Below, piece by piece: positions 35,046-45,867 of a DNA stretch of 64,000 nucleotides. The notes beneath the pieces were generated by a model. That model saw only the letters and a program-made list of their open reading frames with translations. It had not been told where the DNA came from and did no database searches. How positions within the stretch are numbered: the stretch's first letter is position 1; every line of letters starts with the position of its first letter. The DNA comes from Adiantum capillus-veneris (lineage: Eukaryota > Streptophyta > Polypodiopsida > Polypodiales > Pteridaceae): positions 81,575,760 through 81,639,759 of the forward strand of contig CM043948.1 of assembly GCA_014529385.2 (NCBI GenBank). The letters are read 5' to 3'. A program made the position numbers and the translations under genes.

Positions 35046-35345
35046 ATTTTATCCTTAGTTCTTATCTTTTAACTTTTCTCTCAATCAAGTTAGTCCCTTT
35101 TTCTCCCAGTTCCCAATCTAGATCAGTTCCCACGCGGCTTTTGACGAAGAAGTATAAAAATAATCTTAATCTTTTTGAAAAAATATAGGGATGACGTAAT
35201 TTCTTCTCCAAAATATCTTTGTCTTTTCATTCTGAAGTAAAGTCTCATTGTCTGCATGACTTGTTTGTTGGTCTTGCTTTTTCTAAATTATTTTCTAGGT
35301 TAAAAAATTTCTGAATGGCTCTAGGGTTTAGGGAGGGACCTTACA

Positions 35346-35350
35346 TCCAT
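35346..35350 (+). repeat. Target site duplication TCCAT, right
   Basis: Pairs with 24610-24614. Confidence 0.92.
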
Positions 35351-35659
35351 CTTCATTGCACTAGCTAGTTATTGAAGAAACACAAAGGATTGTATTGTAA
35401 AATGTCTCTATTGATGGGAGCAACCTATAATACAAAGCTTTTTGGAGGGGGGACCGGCTCCATGTAAATCCGGTCCTCAATTGTTGTCTCTCTTTTGAAG
35501 TATTGTTCATGCCTATCTAACTAGGTGTTATGCTTTTTGTTGCTCTTTCTCCACCCAAGCACTCTGGTTATGCTCATTAGGAATCTATTCTAATGAAATG
35601 CTCACTATGTTCATGCTATTTTCCGCTATACACAAGTTACTAGGCTATTAAATGTTACA
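35351..35659 (+). repeat. 3' LTR of gypsy chromovirus, right part
   Basis: Continues the interrupted LTR from CTTCATTGCAC to AAATGTTACA and is followed by CCACG. Contains an ~80-bp block (about 35365-35445) not present in the 5' LTR. Confidence 0.92.
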
Positions 35660-35664
35660 CCACG

Positions 35665-37140
35665 AAGAAATCTTTTGAGGGATTTCACCTAGCTATACCT
35701 AAGGGTTGTCAAGAAATAGATGGTCTTATAAAAAATTGGGAAAAAAATCAGAGAGGCCAATGAAGCTAGTGAGCTAAGCAGACAAGTACACATGATGGAA
35801 GAGGAGTGTCTCTTCCACCAATAGAGGAAAATGAGACTCGATCTCAAATGAATCTAGAATTGCAATCGTATTGGGGAGACAAAGGATCTATATAGTCTAT
35901 GGACAATCAATCCCATTCGCTAAGAACACTACCGTCCTATACAAGAGAGCACGAGGAGAAGTCAGATGTTATTTCAGCCCCATCACAGAGACTGTCATCC
36001 AACAAGGTTATCGGTTCAAAGGGGTTAATAGATATTCTATATACCCCAGTCACCTGTACAATAACGTTAGCCGAGTTTCTTAGAATAAGACCAAATTTTT
36101 ACGCCGAGTTGCTTAGAATAAGATGAGTTCTATGACTTTGTAGAACACGTGGAGCTTCAAGAAGATGCCCACAATGGAAATCCAGACAACCCAACAGGCG
36201 ACATGAACAACACCTTAACTAATGCACGGTTTTATTATTGTCCATATCAAAGATCCAAGAAACAATGTCATCGCTACAAGACTAAAGTGCATCAGAATTG
36301 GATTCCAAAATCCCCAGTGGTGACGCAACCGCAACAAGCATCCTCATACATGGCTTCTATACAGGAGGAAAAGACTCAGCCAAGAAGAGCACAACCATGT
36401 CAGCGGGCTAACAACGCTCTAGTCAATTGGCTAGAAACGTCCTTCCAAAAAGAGAAATTTAAGTGTAAACAAATAATAACTTTCCACAATGGGAAAGTGC
36501 TAGAATTCAACTTTGCTGAGGATAGTAGTGATAGTGATGATTCTTTTGACATCCTCTACCAGGAACTCAGGCCATCACTATCACTAGCAGCTTCCTAACA
36601 ACCAAGAAAATCCAAAAGCAAAGAACAACAAGTCAAATCCAAAAAGTTCAACAAATATGGATACCAAAGAGCCAGCTCGACCAAAAGCAGGTATGAATCA
36701 AGAAGACGAAGATCTTTGATGAAAAACCACAAGATCCAACACCAAAAGAAAAACAGTCAAAGCATGTAAGAACGGCTAAGAAAATCACAAAGTCGCAAGC
36801 TTTTGCAACTCAAATTTGGGTTTCAAAGAAGTTGATTCAAGCACAAAGAGGTCAAGAATTTATTTGGATTCCAAAATAGTTAAAGTATCAACTCCTAAAG
36901 TATGAATCCCATCCTCAACCAAGCGTACAAGGACTGAAGCAAAGACCGCTGCTCACTCACAACACAAAGACAAGGTGGATCCAAAAGAAGTATCTTCAAA
37001 CACAAACGAGGCAGGGACAAGTATGGGTTCCCAAACAAGCACCATCAATGAAACAGCCAGTGATCACAAAGAAGTGGGTCCCAAAGGAAACCAATAAAAC
37101 TATTGTCATTGCACCGACACTTGAATTCTTTCAATTCCTC
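35665..37140 (+). pseudogene. Retroelement remnant with W-(I/V)-P-K motifs
   Basis: Continues the frame broken at 16275 (KKSFEGFHLAIPKG to a stop near 35765), then degenerate sequence with short frames. 36149-36598 is open for 149 codons and contains QNWIPKSP and an acidic serine-rich EDSSDSDDSFD stretch. Downstream, in shifting frames, further tryptophan motifs follow: WIPKS near 36660, WVSKK near 36815, WIPK near 36865, VWVPKQ near 37025 and KKWVPKE near 37075. Spaced (K)xxWVPK motifs are known from gag-pol linker regions of some plant copia polyproteins, which suggests a copia-like origin, but no protease or reverse transcriptase is found. A 21-bp phrase, CCGAGTTTCTTAGAATAAGA, is nearly repeated at about 36070 and 36103. 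Confidence 0.4.
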
Positions 37141-38941
37141 CTACGGTTACATTAGAGTTAGAAGAGACCAATCACTCACTTCACCACTGCATGAGGCACA
37201 AGGCTTACAAATCAAGAGACGAAGTGAATGCACAAGAAAATCTTAGAAGAAAAATAACCAGAGGCAACCAAAGAGGAAGTCCAAATATTTCTACACCCTT
37301 CAATATAGCAAACGGCATAAGAGCTTCAAAGACCATCACATTTCTTAGAATAGGAAGACTCACTAGCAAATGCCAATAAGCAAGTTGCTTATACCCGCAT
37401 CTTGCACAACATCCATGCATTGACTGTGTCTCCATAATATGGCTCCATTACAAGGCCTGCATTGACGCAATTTTTGAATGCCCAAGCACAACATCTGCCC
37501 TTGACAATACCTTGTTGTCTAGAAGGACTCCAAATAGGGGGGTGGGAGGCATTCTAAATGTGGACAATACTATGAATATTAGAGGGCAATGTTTTGTAAG
37601 CTGCACTGAATTTTTGTGTTTGATTGTGATAATTTTTTAATAAAATTTAGAGTATATGGCCTCATAATAGCGTTAATAGATAAGTACGGGGACAAAATCC
37701 ATGTATGAGCCCCTAAGGTCATGTGTACATTGTACATAGCGTTTAGAAATCTATTTGGATGATTTTGCTTTTTGTTGAGTTGATTTTTGGTCTGTTTAGT
37801 TAATTTTTTAGGTTTTCTTGAAAACTAGATGAAGAAAATACTAAAGAGATGCATGACTCAGTATAAAGAGAAGAAGGTATAAGAAAATGACAAAACTTCA
37901 CGAGGTATGTCTCAAAAGCCATATGCACAATGCTATAATGTTAGAGGGACGAAGAAAGTTGGTGATGCAACTAAAGAAAAGTACCCATCACGTGTAAAGT
38001 TGCCTATTGGACACTTCATGTGACTACAAGGCTATATACAAGAAGTAGATCTTTATACTGTAAATATTCTATCTTGTATCTGTCTTAATGAAGCCTAACA
38101 AATAAAAGGGACTAACAATATTGACAAGAACAAAAGGGGCAAAAATGACAGTTTAGTCATCTATCGTGATAGATGACTGTAGGAGCAACCAGAGATCAAG
38201 ACAAATTTTGGTCATCGTCATTGGTTCTACATGTGTTTGGTGGCTTGAAGTAGAAATGCCCATCAGTCATTCTCAAGACTGAAATCCAAAAGGTTAGCTT
38301 GTAAAGCCAAATACAAGTCCAAATCAAGCCAAACTTTGTTAGTAGGCTATGAGCAGAGATTAGAAGCTAAGGGTTTTTTTTTTAAAGAAAATAAAATAAA
38401 ATAAAAGTATAACCCTAGCCAGAGATACAACTTTTACAACCATGATAGCCATCTACATACCCTGTACATCATGTATATGTGCTTTGGGGACAAATGCACA
38501 ATGATAGCTAATAGATGATCATCTATCACGAATAGATGGTCATCTATCATGAATGATGTTGGATAAGGTCCTTTTGAAGAAAGCTACTAACTTGGGGTTT
38601 GACATAATTTAATTAAGTCATGTATCAAGTAGAAGCACTATAATGATCATCACAAAAGCTAATGGTGGCAAATGCGGCTTTGATCACCTTGATGCAGGAT
38701 TACAGGAATCACCAACGAAGAAGAATAGGCACAAAGGTAGACAAATGAAGACTCAAAGGTGTAAGTCATTCCTAAAGGACAAGCACTGGACATTAAAGGA
38801 GATTCCAGTAAGGAATTTGCAGAGGCATCCAAAGACAATGTACAAGCAGTGCAGAAAACAAAAGCAAAACTGACCACAAAGACCGCAGTGACATCGACAA
38901 CCAAGTCATGTCAAGGACGTCATGAATTCGGAGGGGGGGAG
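37141..38941 (+). other. 3' interval of W-P-K retroelement remnant
   Basis: No recognisable gene. Contains a perfect 10-bp-stem hairpin (GTCATCTATC...GATAGATGAC, about 38157-38178) and related AGATGATCATCTATC palindromes near 38513-38555. It ends in CGGAGGGGGGGAG, a good polypurine tract directly before the LTR at 38942. Confidence 0.5.
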
Positions 38942-39509
38942 TGTTGATCCATGGGTCAACAGTACCGCATAACTCAATAAAGCCTTATTTTTTGAGTGTT
39001 ATGAAATGCTACGGATTATGGTTATAAACATCATTTGTAATGAGTAGCTAGTCTAGTTGCAGAAGCCGGGGTGCAATGGCACTTCCACATTGTAAATTCA
39101 AAGCACTTTGACCCATTGAACTTTGTTTTAGGTTTAACCTATGGTAGCCATATATAAGGTACCTAGGTCATTTTGTAAAGAGAACTTTATCATAATCAAA
39201 GTTTTGAGCTGTTGGAGAGAGAAAGAGAGAGTGTGTGAGCTTCATCTTGGTGCTACTCCCCGCTCGTTCATTGCATTAGAGATCCAATTGCACCATCACA
39301 ATAGTCTCCATGAGAGCTACACAACAACGCCAATCATTCCCCGTAAAACGGAGCACGCGTGCTAATGCATCTACGAGCTATTTACGATCGTAAGTATATC
39401 AAAAGATGTCTACTTTTTGTGTGCGAGTAGTCGTTAGAATCGTGACGACATAAGCTACACATAGGTACTCATGTATTCTAGTTTCGGGCACTTTCAAAAC
39501 GCTGCTTTG
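38942..39509 (+). repeat. LTR of the remnant, left part
   Basis: Begins TGTTGATCCATGGGTCAACA, a near-perfect palindrome, right after a polypurine tract. TATA-like CATATATAAGG is at 39151. The LTR is cut at CTTTG (39505-39509) by the young copia element and resumes at 45062. The end of the LTR is not determined. Confidence 0.65.
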
Positions 39510-39726
39510 TGTTGGGATTAAAGCCCAAGTGGCCTCTTATGCGGATATGGCCGGCCGCCCGCCTAACTCACTTACCTCTAACTCTTTGTATATACTCACA
39601 TATACTTTGTGAATACTAAGGAATTGGGAGATAACCCTTCTAACAGTTCTCTGCGTACTGTACTGTGTAAGCTCACTGTGTGTGTGTGTGAGAGAGAGTC
39701 GACCCACGCTCCGCTCCGTGACTTCA
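39510..39726 (+). repeat. 5' LTR of young copia element
   Basis: TGTTGGGATTAAAGCCC to GTGACTTCA. A TGTATATAC TATA box lies near 39596. Contains a short GT/GA repeat. Confidence 0.97.
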
Positions 39727-39728
39727 AT

Positions 39729-39740
39729 TGGTATCAGAGC
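39729..39740 (+). other. Primer binding site, tRNA-iMet
   Basis: TGGTATCAGAGC, two bases after the 5' LTR. Confidence 0.95.
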
Positions 39741-40792
39741 CTTGGTTCAGTGCGGTTTTGCGCAATCGCGCGCGCGCGCACTTTTCCGGCAGATTCTGGA
39801 TCCGGAGTTTGAAAATTCACACTCGGCGTTCCGGGAGCGTTTCCAGTAGGTGACCTGGGGTTTTACCCCCCTTTCGAAGCCGTTTATGCCCTCAGAATTT
39901 CGTTCTGAGTACTACAGCAAAAGATAGATTTCATCCGCAAAGAAATCCGTCTTGTGTAGATTGGCAAGCAGGAGGTGGTCGACATCAATATCGGCATCGA
40001 CATACATCACTTATTAGTCTTCAGAGCATCATCTATACACCAGGTACACATATATATCATCAGATATATATATTGCAGTCTGCATTGTTACTTCTTGTGC
40101 TTGCCAGGTTCCAGGGGAGGTGTGGCCATACGACGGCTTGACACCACTGGCATGTATTGCAGATTGATGTACTGTGATTGTGGGTCTGCTAGTTGTGAGT
40201 CACGCTAGCAGACAGACCGCCGCAGCGGTCATAGGACAGTGATTGGTCTATTATAGGATGTATGCTAGTTCTGGGCAGTTTGCAGAGCCATCTGAGAGGG
40301 TCGTGTGTGAGGTTTTTTGAAGCCAAGCACTGGGGGCTGGGTTACCCAGTGTGAGGTGGATTAGGTTGCTGGAGTTCCCCTCTACACGCATCCTCTTCGG
40401 CGACTTTTATCCCTTAGGATGTATGACTTTGTGTAGACACTGGATTGCATCTTATGCGTCAGGCCGTTGAGGCATTGTTCAGGGTTCAGTCTTGAGACAG
40501 ATACAGGTTCTGTCATCGCCCAGAGAGGAGACAGCGTATGCTTACAGGACAGCATATTACAGAGATTTTTTAGATTTGTCACTGGTCAGCTATTTATGAT
40601 TGTTTTTTGAGCTATCTTTTGGTTCCCAGAGCTCAGTTTACAGGGGAGACTCTGTCAAAAATTTTCAAAATACTGACAGTTCCTGAGGAGAGGTATTCAG
40701 CTTGTTGATTACAGCTTGTTTACTGTGTACAGAGGCCAGTTTACAGGGGAAACTCTGTCGAATTTTTCTCAGAAGTAAGCAGTTTGGCAGAT
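39741..40792 (+). other. Copia leader
   Basis: About 1 kb untranslated leader. Near its end a phrase (CAGTTTACAGGGGARACTCT) occurs at about 40635 and 40739. No gene. Confidence 0.6.
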
Positions 40793-43700
40793 ATGGCATC
40801 TTCTCAAAGTGAGACTCTTTACAACATAAAGAAGCTGGATGGCACAAACTTTCCATTCTGAAAGAAGCAGATTTGGCAGGTTTTGGTGCAGAAAAAACAA
40901 GTGAATCCACTGAAGCTCAAAGGGGAGAGACCAGAAGGTATGGCTGAAGATGAGTGGGAAGAGCTTGACGAGTTAGCTTGTTCCACAATCATGCTGACAC
41001 TAGCAGAAAATGTTTACTTCAACGTAGCAGAAGAGACTACAGCGTATGGCGTATGGCAAAAGCTATGTGGTATGTACGAGAAACAAAGTGCTGCTTCTCA
41101 GATTTACTGGCTCAAGAAATTGGTGGATTTGAAGATGAAGGAAGGGACAGCCATGTCAAATCATCTGAATGAATTTCACACAATTTTCAGCCAGTTAACA
41201 GCACAGGAGATAGTCTTTCCAGATTCAGTGAAGGCTATGTTTCTCTTAATCACTTTGCCAGAAAGTTGGGATACTTTTCGTACAGCGTTAAGTAATTCTG
41301 TCGCGCCAGAAGGTCTTACAAGTGCCAATGTAGAAGGCAGCTTGCTCACAATGGAAGTGAACAGGAAGAACATTGACAAAGGCAAAGGCAATAGTGCTTT
41401 GGTCGTTCGAGGGAGACAACAGTTTAAAGAGAAGAAGGGTAAGAAGGCACAAAACCGAAGTAAGTCTCGTGATTCGAAGTCAAAGGATGACATAGAATGC
41501 TACCATTGTGGCAAGAAGGGTCACATGAAGCGAGACTGTACGAAGTGGAAACAAGAAAAAGTAAAAACAAAGAGTTCTGAGCAAGATAAAAAGAAGAGTT
41601 CAGTGAAGATTGAAGAGGTGAATGTCACTGGATCTGGTTCAGACAGTGATTCTGGTATAGCAGCTGGTGACATCTTCCTTACAAGCAATCTTGATTCTGT
41701 TTTCTTGACTGCAGAGGATGGACATGCTATGAGTGATTGGATTATCGACTCAGGGGCATCTTTACATGTTTCTCCGCACAAAGAGTGGTTCACATCATAT
41801 GTGGCTACTAAAGATTATGTCAGACTTGGCAATGAGCAGGTTTGTGACATACTTGGAGTGGGAGATGTGCAGTTGAAGTTTCAGAATGGCTCTTCTTTAT
41901 GGCTCAAGAATGTCAGACATGTTCCAGCAATCCGAAAGAGCTTGATTAGTACAGGGAAGTTGGATGATGCGGGTTATGTGACAGTTTTTGGGAACAGCGC
42001 TTGGAAGATCTCCAAAGGTTCGATGACTGTAGCACATGGCAGCAAGTCAGGAACTCTGTACACTTTACATGTTTCAGAGGTTAAAAACCATGTAATTAAT
42101 GTGATTGAGCAGCCAAGTGTGTCATTGTGGTATCGTAGGTTGGGACATATGTCAAAAAGAGGAATGGAAATACTTTCTCATTATGGTTATTTGCCTGGCT
42201 TTTCATTTCAAGATTTCGAGTTTTGTGAGCATTGTGTTTATGGTAAGCAAACACAGGAACCGCACAGATCAAAGAGGAATCGTAGGGACGAACGGTTAGC
42301 TCTTGTACACAGTGATCTATGCGGACCAATGCCTAGTTTGTCACTAGGGGGAGCAGCGTACTTTTGTACATTCATAGATGACTATTCTCGCAAAGTATGG
42401 GTTTACTTCTTGAAGCACAAGGATGAGGTGCTCAAGGTCTTTAAGACATTCTTGCAGCTGGTGGAGAATCAAAGTGGTCAGAAGCTGAAGTGCTTGAGAA
42501 CTGACAATGGTGGAGAGTACGTTTCCAAAGCTTTTCAAGACTTTTGTGAAACAAAAGGGATTAAGCGGGAACTTACTGCACCATATAATCCTTCACAGAA
42601 TGGGGTTGCAGAACGTATGAATAGGACCATACAAGAGAAGGTCAGAAGCATGTTGTCAAATGTTGAGTTGCCTGATGGATTTTGGGCGGAAGCAGTGGCT
42701 ACAGCAGTCCATTTGATCAACAGGTCTCCTAGTAGGGTTCTGGATAAGAGTGCAGTGGCCGAGATGCTATGGACAGGCAAGGCACCTTCGTATAAGCATC
42801 TCAGAGTCTTTGGTTGTGAAGCTTATAGCCATATTCCTAAGGAGTTCAGAAATAAGTTAGAACCAAAGAGCGAGAAGTGTATATTTCTTGGCTACGGAGA
42901 ATCGGGCGAGATGGGTTACCGGCTTTGGGATCCTGAGTCCAGAAAGCTTATTCGTAGCAATGATGTGCATTTCAATGAAGCCAAGTTTCACGCTAAGCCA
43001 GAGAAGACAGAGGAGATCAGAAGAGTTGTCTTCAGGGAAGATGGACCTAGTGCTAGCACATCAAGACAGCATGGTCAGGCTCAGGAACAGCCTATAGTGG
43101 CTAGAGAGGCAGAATCAGTTGTGGTGAGACGTTTTGAGCGTGTCTCCAAACCACCTGATTGTTATGTGCCATCTCTAAATTACGTCATGCTCACAGATTG
43201 CGGAGAACCATCTTGTTACAAGGAAGCATTACAAGTGGTTGACTCGAAAAAATGGCAGTTGGCCATGCAGTCAGAGATGACAGCTCTGCATAAAAACCAG
43301 ACATGGAAGTTGGTTAAATTACCACAGGGCAAAAAGGCTCTACCTTGTAAATGGGTTTACAGGTATAAGATCACCGCTCATGATAGTCAGCCAAAGTACA
43401 AAGCAAGGCTTGTTGCCAAGGGCTTTAAGCAAGAACAAGGCATTGACTTTGATGAAGTCTTCTCTCCAGTGGTCAAGATGACTACATTGAGATGCTTTCT
43501 TGCATTGGTTGCTATATTGGATTTGGTGTTGCACCAAATGGATGTCAAGACAGCGTTCTTGCATGGTGATTTAGATGTGGAAATTTACATGCAGCAACCA
43601 GAAGGGTTTGTTGAGAAAGGCATGGAACATTTGGTATGCCAGATGTTAAAGAGTCTTTATGGCTTAAAACAATCACCGAGGGCATGGTACCATAAGTTCC

Positions 43701-44758
43701 ACCAGTTTATGCTTTCTCAAGGCTACAAACGTAGTGAGTTCGATCACTGTCTATATACAAAGAAGGCTAAGGATGGCAGTTGGCTGATCCTTATTTTGTA
43801 TGTGGATGACATGTTGATTGCTGGCAAACACTTGGAAGAAATTTCAGCTTTGAAGTCAAAGATGGCAAAATTGTTTGACATGAAAGACATGGGTGAGGCA
43901 AGTCATATACTTGGTATGCGCATTGAGAGAGACAGATCAAAGAAGTTGATTTGGTTATCTCAAACAGAGTATATTGACAAGGTTTTGCAACGTTTCAATA
44001 TGGAGAAGGGAAAGGCATTGAGTGTTCCATTGCCACCATATGTGAAACTTAGCAAACAAGATTGTCCTGTGTCTGAGGAAGAAAAGGTTGAAATGGATAA
44101 GATTCCATATGCGTCTGTAGTGGGTAGTTTGATGTATGCAATGATTGCTACACGTCCGGATATTGCATTTGCAGTGGGAGTGGTTAGCAGATATATGTCA
44201 AACCCCGGCAAGAAACATTGGGAGGCAGTGAAAGGTATCATGAGATACTTAAAACATACAAAGAGTATGCGCATATGCTATGGTAGTCAGGATTTGAGTG
44301 TCAGAGGATACACTGACTCAGATTATGCAGGAGACTTGGATAAGAGGAGATCTACATCAGGCTATGTCTTTACATTGGCTGGAGGTGCCATATCATGGCG
44401 ATCTCGATTACAAGATTGTGTTACGCAGTCTACTACAGAAGCTGAGTATGTTGCAGCAAATGAGGCATGCAAAGAAGCTATTTGGCTTGGTAGATTGGTT
44501 GCAGACTTGGGAATCAAAGTAGATATGCCAGAGTTATATTGTGATAGTAAAAGTGCTATACAATTGGCAAAGAATCCAGTGTTCCATTCGAAGACTAAGC
44601 ATATTGATGTCAAATATCACTTCATTAGGGAAGTACTTGAAGACAAGCAAATACAACTGCTGAAGATCCACACCAAGGACAATCCTGCTGATCTACTCAC
44701 AAAGGGACTTCCAGGAGAGGGCTTTGTGCATTGTCGTGAGTTATTGGGCATTGGATAG
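40793..44758 (+). CDS. gag-pol: Ty1/copia gag-pol polyprotein with one nonsense codon
   Basis: One polyprotein for particle formation, maturation, reverse transcription and integration. The start is ATG at 40793 (MASSQSETLYNIKKLDGTNF); the frame is open to 44758 except for TGA at 40859-40861 (codon 23), where copia gags have the tryptophan of the F-x-x-W motif (TGG to TGA). Counting from this ATG: gag core, CCHC knuckle CYHCGKKGHMKRDC at 236-249, protease WIIDSGASLHV with Asp319, GAG-pre-integrase LWYRRLGHMSKRG, integrase with Asp508, Asp571 and Glu607 (35 residues between the last two), reverse transcriptase with YVDD at 1003-1006, RNase H with Asp1175, Glu1216 and Asp1251. The order PR-IN-RT-RH is the copia order. 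All catalytic residues are present. Internal initiation, readthrough or another copy would be needed to supply complete gag. Confidence 0.95.
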
Positions 44759-44832
44759 ATGGCAGCCATGTAAATCTTTGTACATTTATGTTCATAGATT
44801 TACAGTTACTTAAAGTGCCACATTGGACTTTA

Positions 44833-44842
44833 AGTGGGAGGT
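44833..44842 (+). other. Polypurine tract of young copia element
   Basis: AGTGGGAGGT directly before the 3' LTR. Confidence 0.85.
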
Positions 44843-45061
44843 TGTTGGGATTAAAGCCCAAGTGGCCTCTTATGCGGATATGGCCGCCCGCCCGCCTAAC
44901 TCACTTACCTCTAACTCTTTGTATATACTCACATATACTTTGTGAATACTAAGGAATTGGGAGATAACCCTTCTAACAGTTCTCTGCGTACTATATTGTG
45001 TAAGCTCACTGTGTGTGTGTGTGTGTGAGAGAGTCGACCCACGCTCCGCTCCGCGACTTCA
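44843..45061 (+). repeat. 3' LTR of young copia element
   Basis: 219 bp, TGTTGGGATTAAAGCCC to GCGACTTCA, followed by the CTTTG duplication. Confidence 0.97.
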
Positions 45062-45271
45062 CTTTGTCTTCATACGCGTTTTTCGCAGATTGATTTGTAG
45101 TGACGGTTTTGAGTGTAGAGGTTTTGGGACAATTGTATCCTAGTGAGGGGATAGTGTTCCTTAAGTTTCGTACAATTCTGGTATGATTTGGTGAGTTTCC
45201 TTTTGTTTGCGTGTATGTAGGTTGGGTGGTGTAGTTGAGAGAAGTGAGATTCTTGATTGTGGTTTAGTTGG
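45062..45271 (+). repeat. LTR of the W-P-K remnant, continued
   Basis: After the CTTTG duplication the sequence interrupted at 39509 goes on. It is GT-rich and has no gene. It stops at GTTGG, where the foldback element begins. Confidence 0.55.
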
Positions 45272-45445
45272 TGTTGGCTATGCAAGCCCAGTGTGCGTCT
45301 AGCCTGTGGGAAACTCCCCTTTTATGAAGCATGCAGGTAGCTTCAGTTGCTCAAGTTGTGCATGGCAAGTTTGGCCTTTAGCAGTGTTGTGGCACAGGCT
45401 ATGGTGGGTGGTAGCGATGAGTAGGCATGGTGTGAAGGGTGGTGT

Positions 45446-45511
<66 letters not shown>

Positions 45512-45691
45512 CGGTACAACAAAAAAAAACCACGCTATATTTGGTATATTAAAAATCTTTGTAAACATTCCTTACAATATAAAGGCCAAACTTGCCATGC
45601 ACAACTTGAACTCAACCTGAAGCTACCTGCATGCTTCATAAAAGGGGATTTTCCCACAGGCTAGACGCACACTGGGCTTGCATACCTAACA
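45272..45691. mobile_element. Foldback (MITE-like) element with ~110-bp inverted arms
   Basis: Left arm 45272-45380 (TGTTGGCTATGCAAGCCCAG...) and right arm 45580-45691 (...CTGGGCTTGCATACCTAACA) are inverted copies that differ at only a few positions. Flanks GTTGG and ATTGG suggest a short target duplication. The ~200-bp centre holds a (GA)n run of about 60 bp. No ORF for a transposase. The TG...CA ends and copia-like start leave two readings: a foldback transposon, or two LTR starts fused head to head. Confidence 0.75.
45448..45509. repeat. (GA)n microsatellite
   Basis: About 31 GA units in the loop of the foldback element. The ORFs over it on both strands are artefacts. Confidence 0.95.
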
Positions 45692-45867
45692 ATTGGCCTT
45701 CCAGAATGTTGTATGTGTGTGATGATCTCAACCTGACAAGCTAAAGAGATTGCCTACGTGCGTCTATCGTGTCATCTGTGTCCTTGATTGACATTATGTT
45801 GATCAAGGCAATGTTGCATGCACTTTATAGATGGTGTGATTCTCTCTCGCAATAGCCTATTGAAATT

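Larger units (their letters stand above)
24615..35345 (-). mobile_element. Nested Ty3/gypsy element with very long LTRs
   Basis: 10.7-kb insertion with terminal TGTGAGGG...CCTTACA and TSD TCCAT. Left LTR 24615-27864 (3250 bp), internal region 27865-31849 (3985 bp), right LTR 31850-35345 (3496 bp). The primer site at 31835-31847 and the integrase frame are both on the minus strand, so transcription runs right to left. The internal region keeps an integrase remnant and a gag start; reverse transcriptase, RNase H and most of gag are gone. It also carries a decayed ORF on the opposite strand. The LTRs differ by one ~130-bp deletion near 25530, repeat-number changes and many substitutions, so it is not recent. 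Confidence 0.93.
31850..35345 (-). repeat. 5' LTR of nested gypsy element
   Basis: 3496 bp, homologous to 24615-27864. It retains a block near 32773-32900 that the left LTR lacks, has a 158-bp array (33660-34500) and a longer CCAAT array. Confidence 0.93.
16276..35659 (+). mobile_element. Ty3/gypsy chromovirus with nested insertion
   Basis: A complete but mutated LTR retrotransposon: 5' LTR 16276-17725, primer site 17727-17738, gag from 18143, pol from about 19595 to 23020, polypurine tract TTCAAGAGAGAGGTAA, and 3' LTR 23376-24614 plus 35351-35659. CCACG flanks both ends. The chromodomain at the pol C-terminus places it with chromoviruses, a gypsy group known to carry this histone-binding module. 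The 3' LTR is split by a second gypsy element of opposite orientation. Without it the element is about 8.7 kb. Both LTRs have extra or missing blocks (an ~80-bp block at 35370-35450 is absent from the 5' LTR), and gag-pol has many stops, so it is not autonomous now. Confidence 0.92.
39510..45061 (+). mobile_element. Young, nearly intact Ty1/copia element
   Basis: 5.55-kb element with 217- and 219-bp LTRs, CTTTG duplicated at 39505-39509 and 45062-45066, iMet primer site, gag-pol frame of 1322 codons and polypurine tract. The LTRs differ by about four substitutions and a change in the GT/GA microsatellite, so insertion is recent compared with everything else in the window. It lies within the LTR that starts at 38942. 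Confidence 0.97.

Noticed and set aside
45299-45620. ORFs on both strands of 89 and 104 codons
   Set aside because: They translate the (GA)n run and foldback arms; no coding signal.
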